From contig CAYGYY010000079.1 of NCBI GenBank assembly GCA_964354265.1, forward strand, positions 1 to 9,073: a stretch of DNA of 9,073 bases. The letters run 5' to 3'. Made by a program: the position numbers and the translations under genes. How positions within the stretch are numbered: position 1 is the first letter of the stretch; each line of letters opens with the position of its first letter. The notes below the pieces were generated by a model. It made no database searches, was not told where the DNA came from, and saw only the letters and a list, made by a program, of their open reading frames with translations. The DNA is from Fen731 sp964354265 (GTDB lineage: Bacteria; Actinomycetota; Humimicrobiia; Humimicrobiales; Humimicrobiaceae). Shown piece by piece: positions 1-6,440 of this stretch.

Positions 1-186
1 TCTTATATGGGCACCGGCTTCAGCCTGTCTTATTGCATCATCCCTGACAATATCAAGCTTTCCAAGCCTGAGTTCTTCAGCAAGGCTCTTACGACCTGTA
101 GGGTTTATCCTCTCAGCTATTATGACTGTAGGGAGTCCCTGGCCAAACTTGACTTCTGTATTTTTACCTGTAACTGTTGTGACCAT
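1..186 (-). CDS. Methyltetrahydrofolate:corrinoid methyltransferase / pterin-binding family protein (N-terminal fragment, cut by window edge)
   Basis: Only the first 62 codons are present; the gene continues past position 1. It starts at an ATG (184-186) behind a good ribosome binding site, GGAAAGGA at 195-202. After a short variable leader comes a beta strand and the motif AERINPTGRKSLAEEL (about residues 24-39), then a helix ending in AEAGAHI. This ERINPTGRK block marks the first strand of the pterin-binding TIM barrel shared by dihydropteroate synthase and methyltetrahydrofolate methyltransferases (AcsE/MtgA-like, MetH middle domain). The version with the Arg-Lys-x-Leu-Ala tail is the one I associate with corrinoid methyltransferases, which move a methyl group between tetrahydrofolate and a corrinoid protein in the cytoplasm. 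It lies 31 bp after hisC and is probably co-transcribed with it. Substrate and corrinoid partner cannot be told from this fragment; a folate-synthesis FolP is the less likely alternative. Confidence 0.72.
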   Translation of the reverse strand, partial: MVTTVTGKNTEVKFGQGLPTVIIAERINPTGRKSLAEELRLGKLDIVRDDAIRQAEAGAHIR

Positions 187-217
187 TTTTTATTTCCTTT
201 CCTGCAGTATTAATTTG

Positions 218-1321
218 TTATTTTTTATAAAACATCCTGTATATTGCAATGAACCTCTCCAGGAACATATCATCGATTTCAGGTGTTGCAAAAGATACCC
301 TGATATATCCGGGTATCCCCAGGTTCTCACCCGGCCTTACAATAAATCCGCTTTTTAATAGTTCCTCCACTATTTCCCTGCTATAATCACCTGTCCTGAT
401 AAGCATGAAATTTGCATACGACTGGACAAATCCCACATCCTCTTTTTTAAATAAAGAATAGAACTTTTTCCGTTCATCATTGATGATATCCCTTACCTTG
501 AAAATATGTACTGAATCCTCTATTGCGGCGCATGCAGTCTTCTGGGCAATTGAACTAATGTTAAAAGGCATCCTTATCCGGTTAAGACCGGCAATTATAT
601 CGGTTGATGAAATCGCATATCCTATCCTTAGTCCGGCAAGGCCATATATCTTTGAGAAAGTGCGAAGGACTACAAGGTTTGGCTTTTGTAAAACATATGC
701 AGTTGTATCAAACCTTTCATTATCAGGAAGGTATTCATAATATGCTTCATCCATAACAACAAGCACTTGTTCGCTGATTGAATCAAGCAGGTATTCGAAT
801 TCATTTTTATATATTATCGTACCTGTAGGATTATGCGGGCTTGCAATAAATATTACCCTTGTATTTTTATCCGCAGATTCTGTAATCTTTTTAATATCCT
901 GCCTGAACCCTTCAAGCGGCACTTTTATAGCAGAACCACCGCATTTGAGCGCGGATTTTTCGTAGATAAGGAAATTTGGGTCTGCTGTTACAATATTTTC
1001 CCCCTTGTCTATAAAGCAATCACATATCATCTCGATTACCTGGTCTGTACCGTTACCCATTATAACATTATCAGGAGATACGCCATACCTGGCGGCGATC
1101 TTTTGCCTTATCTCACGGGCATCACTGTCAGGATAATAGTTTACTGTGTCGATACTTTGCGCCAGGGTATCCTTTGCCAGATTGCAGGGGCCGAACAGGT
1201 TCTCATTCGAAGCCAGCTTATAGACTTTATCTATTTTATACCTGCTTTTTATTTCATCTATTGTCCGCCCCGCTACGTATTCCGGCAGGTCTTTGAGCCA
1301 TTTTTTAATCTCGGGTCTCAT
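218..1321 (-). CDS. hisC: Histidinol-phosphate aminotransferase
   Basis: A 367-residue cytoplasmic fold-type I PLP enzyme that transaminates imidazole-acetol phosphate with glutamate to give histidinol phosphate in histidine synthesis. Numbered from the ATG at 1319-1321, landmarks are LASNEN (36-41), GNGTDQ (89-94), SPHNPTG (161-167, Asn164 contacting the PLP ring), MDEAYYEY (190-197, Asp191 pairing with the pyridine nitrogen), TFSKIYGLAGLRIGY (222-236, Lys224 the PLP lysine) and YIRVSFA (339-345, Arg341 binding the substrate carboxylate). Length is normal and no key residue is missing. The frame extends two codons further to a TTG at 1325-1327, but the AAGGATAAGG binding site sits at proper distance only from the ATG. 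The gene overlaps the end of hisD by 17 bp, so the two are translationally coupled. General aminotransferase activity on other substrates is possible, but the hisD linkage settles the name. Confidence 0.95.
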   Translation of the reverse strand: MRPEIKKWLKDLPEYVAGRTIDEIKSRYKIDKVYKLASNENLFGPCNLAKDTLAQSIDTVNYYPDSDAREIRQKIAARYGVSPDNVIMGNGTDQVIEMICDCFIDKGENIVTADPNFLIYEKSALKCGGSAIKVPLEGFRQDIKKITESADKNTRVIFIASPHNPTGTIIYKNEFEYLLDSISEQVLVVMDEAYYEYLPDNERFDTTAYVLQKPNLVVLRTFSKIYGLAGLRIGYAISSTDIIAGLNRIRMPFNISSIAQKTACAAIEDSVHIFKVRDIINDERKKFYSLFKKEDVGFVQSYANFMLIRTGDYSREIVEELLKSGFIVRPGENLGIPGYIRVSFATPEIDDMFLERFIAIYRMFYKK

Positions 1322-2657
1322 TTTCAAACCTTATCCTTATAGAATTATTATGCGCAAGCAAGTTTTCAAAACTTGAAAGGCATTCTATATATTTCCTTTC
1401 ATTTTTTAAACTTGACCTGTCGTAAAATGCAACACTGCTTTTTTTGCAAAAATCATATACCCCCAGAGGAGAAGCGAATTTCGCGTTTCCCCCGGTTGGG
1501 ATAACATGGTTGGTGCCGCAAATATAATCGCCAACAGCCACAGGCGTATAGCTCCCGATAAAAATCGCTCCTGCGTTCGTTATCTTAGATAATGCAGCTT
1601 CATTATCCTTTAAAACTATCTCAAGGTGTTCCGGCGCGATAGCATTGCATATATCTATAAGAAAATCGACACCGGAATTAAAGATTATTTTGCAATTATT
1701 AGCAAGCGCGCTGACTGCAAGGTCTTTGTTGAATCTCGGGCCGTATTCACTGTAAAGTTTATCAACCTGAATATAAACCTGTGAGATTACCGCTTGCGCA
1801 ATACCAATATCTGATGACAGAAGTATGCTAAGCGCATCGGGGTCGTGTTCCGCCTGAGATAACAGGTCTGCAGCAATATAGGATGGGTTTGCGCTGCTGT
1901 CTGCCAAAACAAGGACTTCACTTGGGCCTGCGAGGCTATCAATCCCTACATTGCCATAAACCAGTTTTTTTGCAACCGTTACATATATATTACCCGGACC
2001 AGCGATCTTTTCCACTTTTTTTATTGTTTCAGTGCCATAAGCTAGTGCAGCAATCGCCTGGGCTCCGCCTGCCTTATATGCCTCTTTTATCTTAAGCATT
2101 GAAAAAAGGTAGAGAAGGACTTCGTTAACCATCCCGTCTTTTTGCGGCGGAGTAAAGACTGCAATATCTTTAACTCCTGCAACACTTGCAGGCACAAATG
2201 TCATGAGGACAGAGGAAGGGTATATATACCTGCCCCCAGGAACATACATACCGGCTCTACTTACTGGTGTCATGAGCTGGCCCAGTTTTTTCCCCTCTGC
2301 AGGCGCTATAAACCATGACTTCGGTTCCCTTTCATACTGCGCCCTGTGGTACTGTAAAAGGTTGCTGTATAAAACATCAAGGGATTCTGCGAGTTCCGGA
2401 TATTTTTCAGGGATATTTTTACCTGCTTCGTATATTTCTTCTGCGGTGATTCGGATATCGCCAGGACTTCGGGCATCTATCCCGTCAAATTTTTTACAAT
2501 ATGAAAAAAGGGCTCTGTCACCGTTTTTCCTTACATCATCAAGGATTTCTGCTACTGTGCTTACTATTTCAGGACTATAAAAGATATCCCTTTTTACAAG
2601 ATATTCAATATCTTCAATTTTTCCGGGTTCTTCAATTTTTAAAAAATTATATTGCAT
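1305..2657 (-). CDS. hisD: Histidinol dehydrogenase
   Basis: A 450-residue zinc enzyme that oxidises L-histidinol to L-histidine in two NAD-dependent steps, the last reactions of the pathway. The family signature is intact: AGPSEVLVLAD (243-253), SQAEHDP (267-273, zinc ligands Gln268 and His271), APEHLE (341-346, catalytic Glu343 and His344), VGDY (375-378, zinc ligand Asp377), TNHVIPTGG (382-390) and LAHNNS (434-439, zinc ligand His436). These match the E. coli residues Q259, H262, E326, H327, D360 and H419. Length is slightly above the usual 430. The ATG start at 2655-2657 agrees with the family N-terminus, but no Shine-Dalgarno sequence precedes it; see the promoter entry. It is the first gene of this his segment, with hisC overlapping its end. 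No hisG is adjacent, so the remaining his genes must lie elsewhere or beyond the left edge. Confidence 0.96.
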   Translation of the reverse strand: MQYNFLKIEEPGKIEDIEYLVKRDIFYSPEIVSTVAEILDDVRKNGDRALFSYCKKFDGIDARSPGDIRITAEEIYEAGKNIPEKYPELAESLDVLYSNLLQYHRAQYEREPKSWFIAPAEGKKLGQLMTPVSRAGMYVPGGRYIYPSSVLMTFVPASVAGVKDIAVFTPPQKDGMVNEVLLYLFSMLKIKEAYKAGGAQAIAALAYGTETIKKVEKIAGPGNIYVTVAKKLVYGNVGIDSLAGPSEVLVLADSSANPSYIAADLLSQAEHDPDALSILLSSDIGIAQAVISQVYIQVDKLYSEYGPRFNKDLAVSALANNCKIIFNSGVDFLIDICNAIAPEHLEIVLKDNEAALSKITNAGAIFIGSYTPVAVGDYICGTNHVIPTGGNAKFASPLGVYDFCKKSSVAFYDRSSLKNERKYIECLSSFENLLAHNNSIRIRFENETRD

Positions 2658-2669
2658 CTTAAAAAGAAA

Positions 2670-2697
2670 TTAATATTTGCTAAAATATCCCTGTTAA
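2670..2697 (-). promoter_or_regulatory. Candidate hisD promoter giving a very short leader
   Basis: Reading the minus strand, TTAACA (2697-2692) and TATTAA (2675-2670) are separated by 16 bp, a fair match to sigma-70 boxes. A start site about 7 bp after the -10 box would fall near 2663, leaving only about 6 nt before the hisD ATG. That agrees with the missing Shine-Dalgarno sequence and suggests leaderless or nearly leaderless translation. The assignment is by eye in AT-rich DNA. Confidence 0.4.
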
Positions 2698-2705
2698 TAT
2701 ATTAA
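2677..2705 (+). promoter_or_regulatory. Candidate queH promoter
   Basis: TTGCTA (2677-2682) and TATTAA (2700-2705) are spaced by 17 bp and face queH. Each box matches the sigma-70 consensus at four of six positions. The boxes overlap those proposed for hisD on the other strand, so the two promoters would compete for the same stretch of DNA. It is a weak call because the whole spacer is AT-rich. Confidence 0.3.
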
Positions 2706-2741
2706 AAAAAAGTAATAAATACAAGAATATTGAGAGACCCT

Positions 2742-3308
2742 ATGACAGGAAAAAATGAACCAGGCAAATTAAAAATGCTGCTGCATGTCTGTTGCGCCAA
2801 CTGCATGCTTCATCCGCTCACCATCCTTTCAGAAAACTATAATGTCACACTGTATTTCTATAATCCCAATATCCATCCCGAGGAGGAATATAAAAAAAGG
2901 TTATATTACGTAAAAAAATCAGCCATGGTTTATAAGGTAGAGCTTGTTGAAGCAGATTATGAGCCGGATAAATTCATTAAATTGACAGAGAAATTAAAAG
3001 ATAGCCCTGAAGGCGGCCTCAGGTGCAGGTCATGCTTTGAAATGAGGCTCTCAAAAACTGCAAAATATGCAGCAGAAAATGGTTTTGATATTTTTGCATC
3101 TACCCTTACAATAAGCCCTCACAAAAACCAGGCAGTCATAAATGAAGCCGGGGCCCGTATCTCTAAAAAACAGGGCATTGTATTTTATGATGCAGATTTC
3201 AAGAAAAAGGACGGTTTTAAAAAGACAATGCAGCTTTCAAATAAACTAAAAATTTACCGGCAGAACTATTGCGGTTGTATTTATAGCATTAAAAATATTA
3301 AAACCTGA
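2742..3308 (+). CDS. queH: Epoxyqueuosine reductase QueH (formerly DUF208)
   Basis: A 188-residue cytoplasmic protein of the QueH family, which reduces epoxyqueuosine to queuosine at the wobble position of tRNAs with GUN anticodons. QueH is the cobalamin-independent alternative to QueG. Numbered from the ATG at 2742, it has the N-terminal LLHVCCANC motif (Cys17, Cys18, Cys21), FYNPNIHPEEEYKKR (39-53), the CRSC pair (Cys95, Cys98), STLTISPHKN (120-129), and the C-terminal DFKKKDGF and YCGC blocks (Cys177, Cys179). The cysteines include the iron-sulfur and metal ligands of the family. The ATG is preferred over an in-frame TTG at 2730 because GAGAG (2732-2736) lies 5 nt before it. This is the only plus-strand gene: divergent from hisD, convergent with lgt and apparently monocistronic. 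No other queuosine gene is in view. Confidence 0.93.
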   Translation: MTGKNEPGKLKMLLHVCCANCMLHPLTILSENYNVTLYFYNPNIHPEEEYKKRLYYVKKSAMVYKVELVEADYEPDKFIKLTEKLKDSPEGGLRCRSCFEMRLSKTAKYAAENGFDIFASTLTISPHKNQAVINEAGARISKKQGIVFYDADFKKKDGFKKTMQLSNKLKIYRQNYCGCIYSIKNIKT

Positions 3309-3310
3309 TA

Positions 3311-3335
3311 AAAAAGCTGGCAGATAAATCTGCTA
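3311..3335 (-). terminator. Small intrinsic terminator after lgt, overlapping its stop codon
   Basis: On the minus strand TAGCAGA-TTTA-TCTGCCA folds into a 7-bp stem (one G-U pair) with a 4-nt loop, followed by GC and six T (3316-3311). The lgt stop codon TAG is the first triplet of the stem. The T-run follows only on the minus strand. On the plus strand the same stem is followed by CTCTTCC, so it should end lgt transcripts more efficiently than queH transcripts. Confidence 0.5.
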
Positions 3336-4211
3336 CTCTTCCAATTTTTCCATTTCTTCCTGTATTTTTTTAGTCCTGAACTTTTTCACAAGGTAATTTA
3401 CCATTATAATTACAGCAATAATGGTTATTATGTCAATAATATATACGACCTTTATGCCAAGGAAATAACTCGAATCAATTCTGTAGAATTCAATTATGGT
3501 CCTGTATAATGCATATACACCCAGGTAAGTCGCAAAAATAAGCCCTTCCGGGAATTTATCAGGCCTTTTCTTATACATGCGATGCATAAGCAGGAGCAGG
3601 CAAAATAGTAAAATATTCGCTATAAACTCATAAAAGAATGTCGGGTGGAAGAAGTCTGCGTTTGAATAATCTGCAGGCCTGTACATAGGATCAATATATA
3701 TCCCCCATGGAAGGCTTGTAGGCATCCCGAATGCTTCCTGGTTAAAGAAGTTTCCCCATCTTCCAATTGCCTGTCCCAATACCAGGGCGGGTGCGATTAT
3801 ATCTGCCCATAACCAGAAATCGAGTTTCCTTACTTTGCAGAAAACAACCAGCGCAAGAACTCCTCCAAGCATTACTCCCTGTATTGCAAGACCGCCCTGC
3901 CTGAATGCAAATATATATGAGGGATGGGCAGCATAATATCCCCAATTAACAATAACATGCAGCAGCCTCGCGCCAATTACACCGAATATTACAGCAAAAG
4001 GAGCGAAATTAATGATCTCATCTGCTTCTTTTCCCCCTGCTGTTTCCTTTCCATCCGGGGTCTTTATAATCTTTGGCCTGTCGCCTATCCTGTATTTTGC
4101 AATGAAATATGAAACTAAAATCCCTATAATGAGAGCAAGCGCAATCAGCAGGCCATACCACCTGACTGAAAAATTCCCTATACTGAAAGCAATTGGATCA
4201 ATAGCAGTCAA
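3333..4211 (-). CDS. lgt: Prolipoprotein diacylglyceryl transferase
   Basis: A 292-residue polytopic inner-membrane enzyme that transfers diacylglycerol from phosphatidylglycerol to the lipobox cysteine of prolipoproteins. It shows the N-terminal RWYGLLIALALIIG segment (17-30), IGARLLHV (79-86), QGGLAIQG (105-112), the Lgt signature GQAIGRWGNFFNQEAFG (146-162, with Arg151 equivalent to E. coli R143), HPTFFYE (189-195), and YRTIIEFYR (236-244, holding the second conserved arginine). Several hydrophobic segments support about seven membrane spans. Start codon is TTG at 4209-4211, chosen because a strong GGAGGG (4217-4222) sits 5 nt upstream and no ATG fits. Gln111 occupies the place of E. coli His103. 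The neighbouring TlpA-like lipoprotein would be a natural substrate. It is separated from ccdA by 178 bp and probably has its own promoter. Confidence 0.95.
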   Translation of the reverse strand: MTAIDPIAFSIGNFSVRWYGLLIALALIIGILVSYFIAKYRIGDRPKIIKTPDGKETAGGKEADEIINFAPFAVIFGVIGARLLHVIVNWGYYAAHPSYIFAFRQGGLAIQGVMLGGVLALVVFCKVRKLDFWLWADIIAPALVLGQAIGRWGNFFNQEAFGMPTSLPWGIYIDPMYRPADYSNADFFHPTFFYEFIANILLFCLLLLMHRMYKKRPDKFPEGLIFATYLGVYALYRTIIEFYRIDSSYFLGIKVVYIIDIITIIAVIIMVNYLVKKFRTKKIQEEMEKLEE

Positions 4212-4216
4212 AATGA

Positions 4217-4222
4217 CCCTCC
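4217..4222 (-). promoter_or_regulatory. Ribosome binding site fixing the TTG start of lgt
   Basis: GGAGGG on the minus strand, 5 nt before the TTG at 4209-4211. This near-perfect Shine-Dalgarno sequence is what decides the non-ATG start. Confidence 0.8.
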
Positions 4223-4275
4223 TTTTTTAAAAAAAATATAATTAATTATTTAAAGGCAAACTGAAATAATATCAT

Positions 4276-4304
4276 ATTATCAGAAAAACCAGTATTGTTT
4301 TTAA
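4276..4304 (-). promoter_or_regulatory. Candidate lgt promoter
   Basis: On the minus strand TTAAAA (4304-4299) and GATAAT (4281-4276) are 17 bp apart; the -10 box matches five of six and is preceded by TG in the extended -10 position. Transcription would start near 4269, giving a leader of about 58 nt that ends with the GGAGGG site. The boxes overlap two perfect palindromes, described in the next entry. Confidence 0.35.
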
Positions 4305-4389
4305 AAACAGGATATTTATTTAACTATGCGATCTCCGCTTGATCCGCAGATCAAATAGTTTTTCCACTATTCTGGCCCGTAATGTATTT

Positions 4390-5124
4390 TTAGAAATTTA
4401 GCCTGCCTAAAAATGGCAGCCATGAAGTTAAATACCCCATAATCTTTGTCATGTAATCCAGGACAAAGATTATCCCGAGTATTATCAGGAATACGCCTGA
4501 TATTATAGATATGATATTTAAATGCCTGTTTACCCTTTTCAATAGATTCGAGAAAAAAACAATGAATATGCTTGCGAGGATAAATGGTATCCCGAGCCCT
4601 GCAGAATAAACAACCATTAGGAGGATTCCCTGCGCCAGGGTCTCCATTTTGCTGGCAAGAAGGAGAATGGCAGAAAGAATCATTCCGACGCATGGCACCC
4701 ATCCGAAGGAGAAAATGACCCCGAATATGAATGACCAGAGGTATCCTGTCTTTAAGGATTGCGGCATATGAAGCCTTTTTTCCATGTTTAAAAAAGGTAT
4801 CTTGAATAACCCCACATAATGAAGCCCGAAAATAATAAGGATTATCCCTCCCAACCTACCGATTACCCCCAGGTAATTCTTAAGGAGTTGTCCAAAAAAT
4901 GTTGCAGTCGAGCCAAGAGCAATAAATACGATTGAAAAACCAAGCACAAAAAGCAGGCTGTTTAAAAGTGTATAGACCCTGTCTGAAAACTTTACCCGTT
5001 CACTTTTATATATCGTATTCCTGGACATTATGCCAATATATACGGGGACAAGCGGCAGGACACAGGGACTTATAAAAGAGAGTATGCCTGCTATAAAAGC
5101 TGAAAAAATACCTACTTCCAGCAT
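4390..5124 (-). CDS. ccdA: CcdA-type membrane thiol-disulfide electron carrier
   Basis: A 244-residue protein with about six membrane spans, the short form of the DsbD central domain. CcdA takes electrons from cytoplasmic thioredoxin and passes them across the membrane to extracytoplasmic thioredoxin-like proteins. The two redox cysteines are present in their usual settings: SFISPCVLPLVPVY (16-29, Cys21) in the first span and FGWVPCVGMIL (140-150, Cys145) in the fourth. The second motif usually reads GWTPCIGP, so Val and Met substitutions are mild variants. Start is the ATG at 5122-5124, with only a weak AAAGAA before it. It follows the TlpA-like gene by 78 bp on the same strand, a classic ccdA-tlpA/resA pairing. 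In cytochrome c maturation this pair reduces apocytochrome haem-binding cysteines, but no cytochrome or Ccs/Res gene is in the window, so another target is possible. Confidence 0.9.
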   Translation of the reverse strand: MLEVGIFSAFIAGILSFISPCVLPLVPVYIGIMSRNTIYKSERVKFSDRVYTLLNSLLFVLGFSIVFIALGSTATFFGQLLKNYLGVIGRLGGIILIIFGLHYVGLFKIPFLNMEKRLHMPQSLKTGYLWSFIFGVIFSFGWVPCVGMILSAILLLASKMETLAQGILLMVVYSAGLGIPFILASIFIVFFSNLLKRVNRHLNIISIISGVFLIILGIIFVLDYMTKIMGYLTSWLPFLGRLNF

Positions 5125-5171
5125 TTTTTATATTCTTTATAGAGTTTCATAAATATCTCGAAAATACGCTG

Positions 5172-5198
5172 TAAACAGTAGTATTGCGCTGCTGTTTA
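5172..5198. other. Stem-loop between the TlpA-like gene and ccdA
   Basis: TAAACAGTAG and CTGCTGTTTA can form a 10-bp stem (one G-U pair in plus-strand RNA, one C-A mismatch in the transcribed minus-strand RNA) around a 7-nt loop. It ends 4 bp before the TlpA-like stop codon region and no T-run follows, so it does not look like a terminator. It could protect or process the message. Confidence 0.25.
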
Positions 5199-5202
5199 AA
5201 TT

Positions 5203-5811
5203 TTACTGGTTTGCCGCAAGGGCAGCTTCTATTGCACTGACAAGCTGGTCCTTAGACATCATGCCAAGCTGGTCAAATACAATCTTCCCGTTTTCGTCAA
5301 GTATGAAAGTATGGGGTATTGCATCAATTCCCCATTCGGCAAACACCTTGTCCGGAGTGCCGTCTAAAAGCGTGGGATAATTTATCTTGTATTGCTGTTC
5401 AAAAGCCTGCAGCGATTTGTCAAAATCATCCGATATCCCGAAGAACTGTACGCCCTTATCTTTATAATCATCATAAACTTCAACAAAATCAGGTATTTCC
5501 GCCTGGCATGGAGGGCACCATGTAGCCCAGAAATTAAGTACCACGATTTTGCCTTTATAATCGTGCAATGATACCTCGTTTCCATCTAGGTCCGTAAGGG
5601 TAAAATCATTTTCATAACCCTGGGAAGCCCCGGTATCGCCTGTACCTGCAGAATCCGATACGTCTGTCCCTGTTTCATTTACAGATTCATCAGAGGCATC
5701 ATTTAATTTGATGGGAAGTTTGGAAATACATCCCGTAAAAACCAGTGATAAAATCACTGACAATAATATAATGAATAAAACCGGGAACTTAAGAATTCCA
5801 CTTGTTTTCAT
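5203..5811 (-). CDS. TlpA/ResA-like thioredoxin-fold lipoprotein
   Basis: A 202-residue exported thiol-disulfide oxidoreductase. Numbered from the ATG at 5809-5811, residues 1-27 form a type II signal peptide ending in a lipobox VFTGC, making Cys28 the lipidated residue. A Ser/Asp/Gly/Thr-rich linker follows (about 36-66), then an AhpC-TSA/Redoxin-type thioredoxin domain (about 69-202) with NFWATWCPPCQAEIP (93-107, redox Cys99 and Cys102) and the cis-proline loop IPHTF (165-169, Pro166). The ATG is chosen over a GTG at 5818-5820 because that GTG lies inside the AGGTGA binding site. It sits between the flavoprotein gene (15 bp gap) and ccdA. CcdA would keep it reduced on the outer face of the membrane. 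Its client, for instance apocytochrome c or another oxidised protein, cannot be named from the sequence. Confidence 0.9.
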   Translation of the reverse strand: MKTSGILKFPVLFIILLSVILSLVFTGCISKLPIKLNDASDESVNETGTDVSDSAGTGDTGASQGYENDFTLTDLDGNEVSLHDYKGKIVVLNFWATWCPPCQAEIPDFVEVYDDYKDKGVQFFGISDDFDKSLQAFEQQYKINYPTLLDGTPDKVFAEWGIDAIPHTFILDENGKIVFDQLGMMSKDQLVSAIEAALAANQ

Positions 5812-5826
5812 TTTAATCACCTTTCT

Positions 5827-6438
5827 TTAAAAAATAGTCATTTTTGCAAAATCATAAACTTTTGTCAGCATCTCAGGGTCATTTTGTATATCCCCTTTAA
5901 AATCTATGCTGTTATATAAAAAATCAGCAAAATATTCAATGTATATGACATCAAAAAAAGCCCTCATGACTTTTCTGGTACATTCAAATATATCTTCAGG
6001 CTTTGAGCCTGCACATGAAAACAATATGCCTTTCCTGCCTGGTTTTGTTGTAATGTGTTTGTCAAGCTCATATTTTAAGGCCCAGAATCTCTGAAACCTG
6101 TCTATAAATGATTTAAGATTTCCCGGCACTGTAGTAAAAAATACCGGGCTTCCCACCAGAAGAAGGTCACAATCGATTATTTTCGGATAAATCTGCTGCA
6201 TTTCATCATTGACTATGCATTCACCGTCTATAGAGCAGTGCCTGCATTCCCTGCAGGGAGAAATTTTAAGCTTTGAGACAAATATTTTATCAATAGTAAT
6301 ATTTTCAATTTCTTTTCTTTTGAAAAATTCATTGTCATTCAAACCATTTATGAAACTGTTTAAAAGCTCATCTGTATTGCCGCCCCTCCTGGGGCTGCCA
6401 TATAATGCTGATACATTGAAAACATTTCCTGGAATCAT
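5827..6438 (-). CDS. Flavodoxin-fold iron-sulfur flavoprotein / NAD(P)H-dependent FMN oxidoreductase family
   Basis: A 203-residue cytoplasmic protein of the NADPH-dependent FMN reductase superfamily. The FMN phosphate loop is YGSPRRGGNTDELL (13-26), and the second flavin loop is VGSPVFFTTVPGNLKSFIDR (95-114). Between them lies a compact CRECRHCSIDGEC (62-74), with cysteines 62, 65, 68 and 74 in the C-x2-C-x2-C-x5-C spacing that binds a [4Fe-4S] cluster in archaeal and clostridial iron-sulfur flavoproteins. Such proteins pass electrons between ferredoxin or NAD(P)H and small oxidants such as oxygen, peroxide or quinones; the acceptor here is unknown. ATG start at 6436-6438 follows AAAGGAA. 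It begins 2 bp after the DUF1638 gene and ends 15 bp before the TlpA-like gene, so all are probably one transcript. Confidence 0.85.
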   Translation of the reverse strand: MIPGNVFNVSALYGSPRRGGNTDELLNSFINGLNDNEFFKRKEIENITIDKIFVSKLKISPCRECRHCSIDGECIVNDEMQQIYPKIIDCDLLLVGSPVFFTTVPGNLKSFIDRFQRFWALKYELDKHITTKPGRKGILFSCAGSKPEDIFECTRKVMRAFFDVIYIEYFADFLYNSIDFKGDIQNDPEMLTKVYDFAKMTIF

Positions 6439-6440
6439 TT

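Larger units (their letters stand above)
4212..4389. other. Palindrome-rich spacer between ccdA and lgt
   Basis: No gene is visible in these 178 bp. They hold several perfect or near-perfect inverted repeats: ATAATTAATTAT (4238-4249), ATAATAT-C-ATATTAT (4266-4280), TGTTTTTAAAAACA (4296-4309) and the hairpin TTGATC-CGCA-GATCAA (4339-4354). That hairpin is bracketed by AACTAT (4322-4327) and ATAGTT (4355-4360), and ATAGT can alternatively pair with ACTAT at 4366-4370. The hairpin has a T-run (4359-4363) only on the plus strand, where no gene needs it. Function may be lgt control, ccdA transcript ending, or none. Confidence 0.5.

Noticed and set aside
833..1342. A 169-codon plus-strand open frame opposite hisC
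   Set aside because: It is antisense to a clear hisC, shows no family motif and is rich in residues typical of reverse-frame shadows. No binding site or promoter supports it.
4322..4363. An intrinsic terminator for ccdA
   Set aside because: The hairpin is followed by T residues only on the plus strand. On the ccdA strand the bases after it are AAATAAAT, so it does not fit a ccdA terminator.
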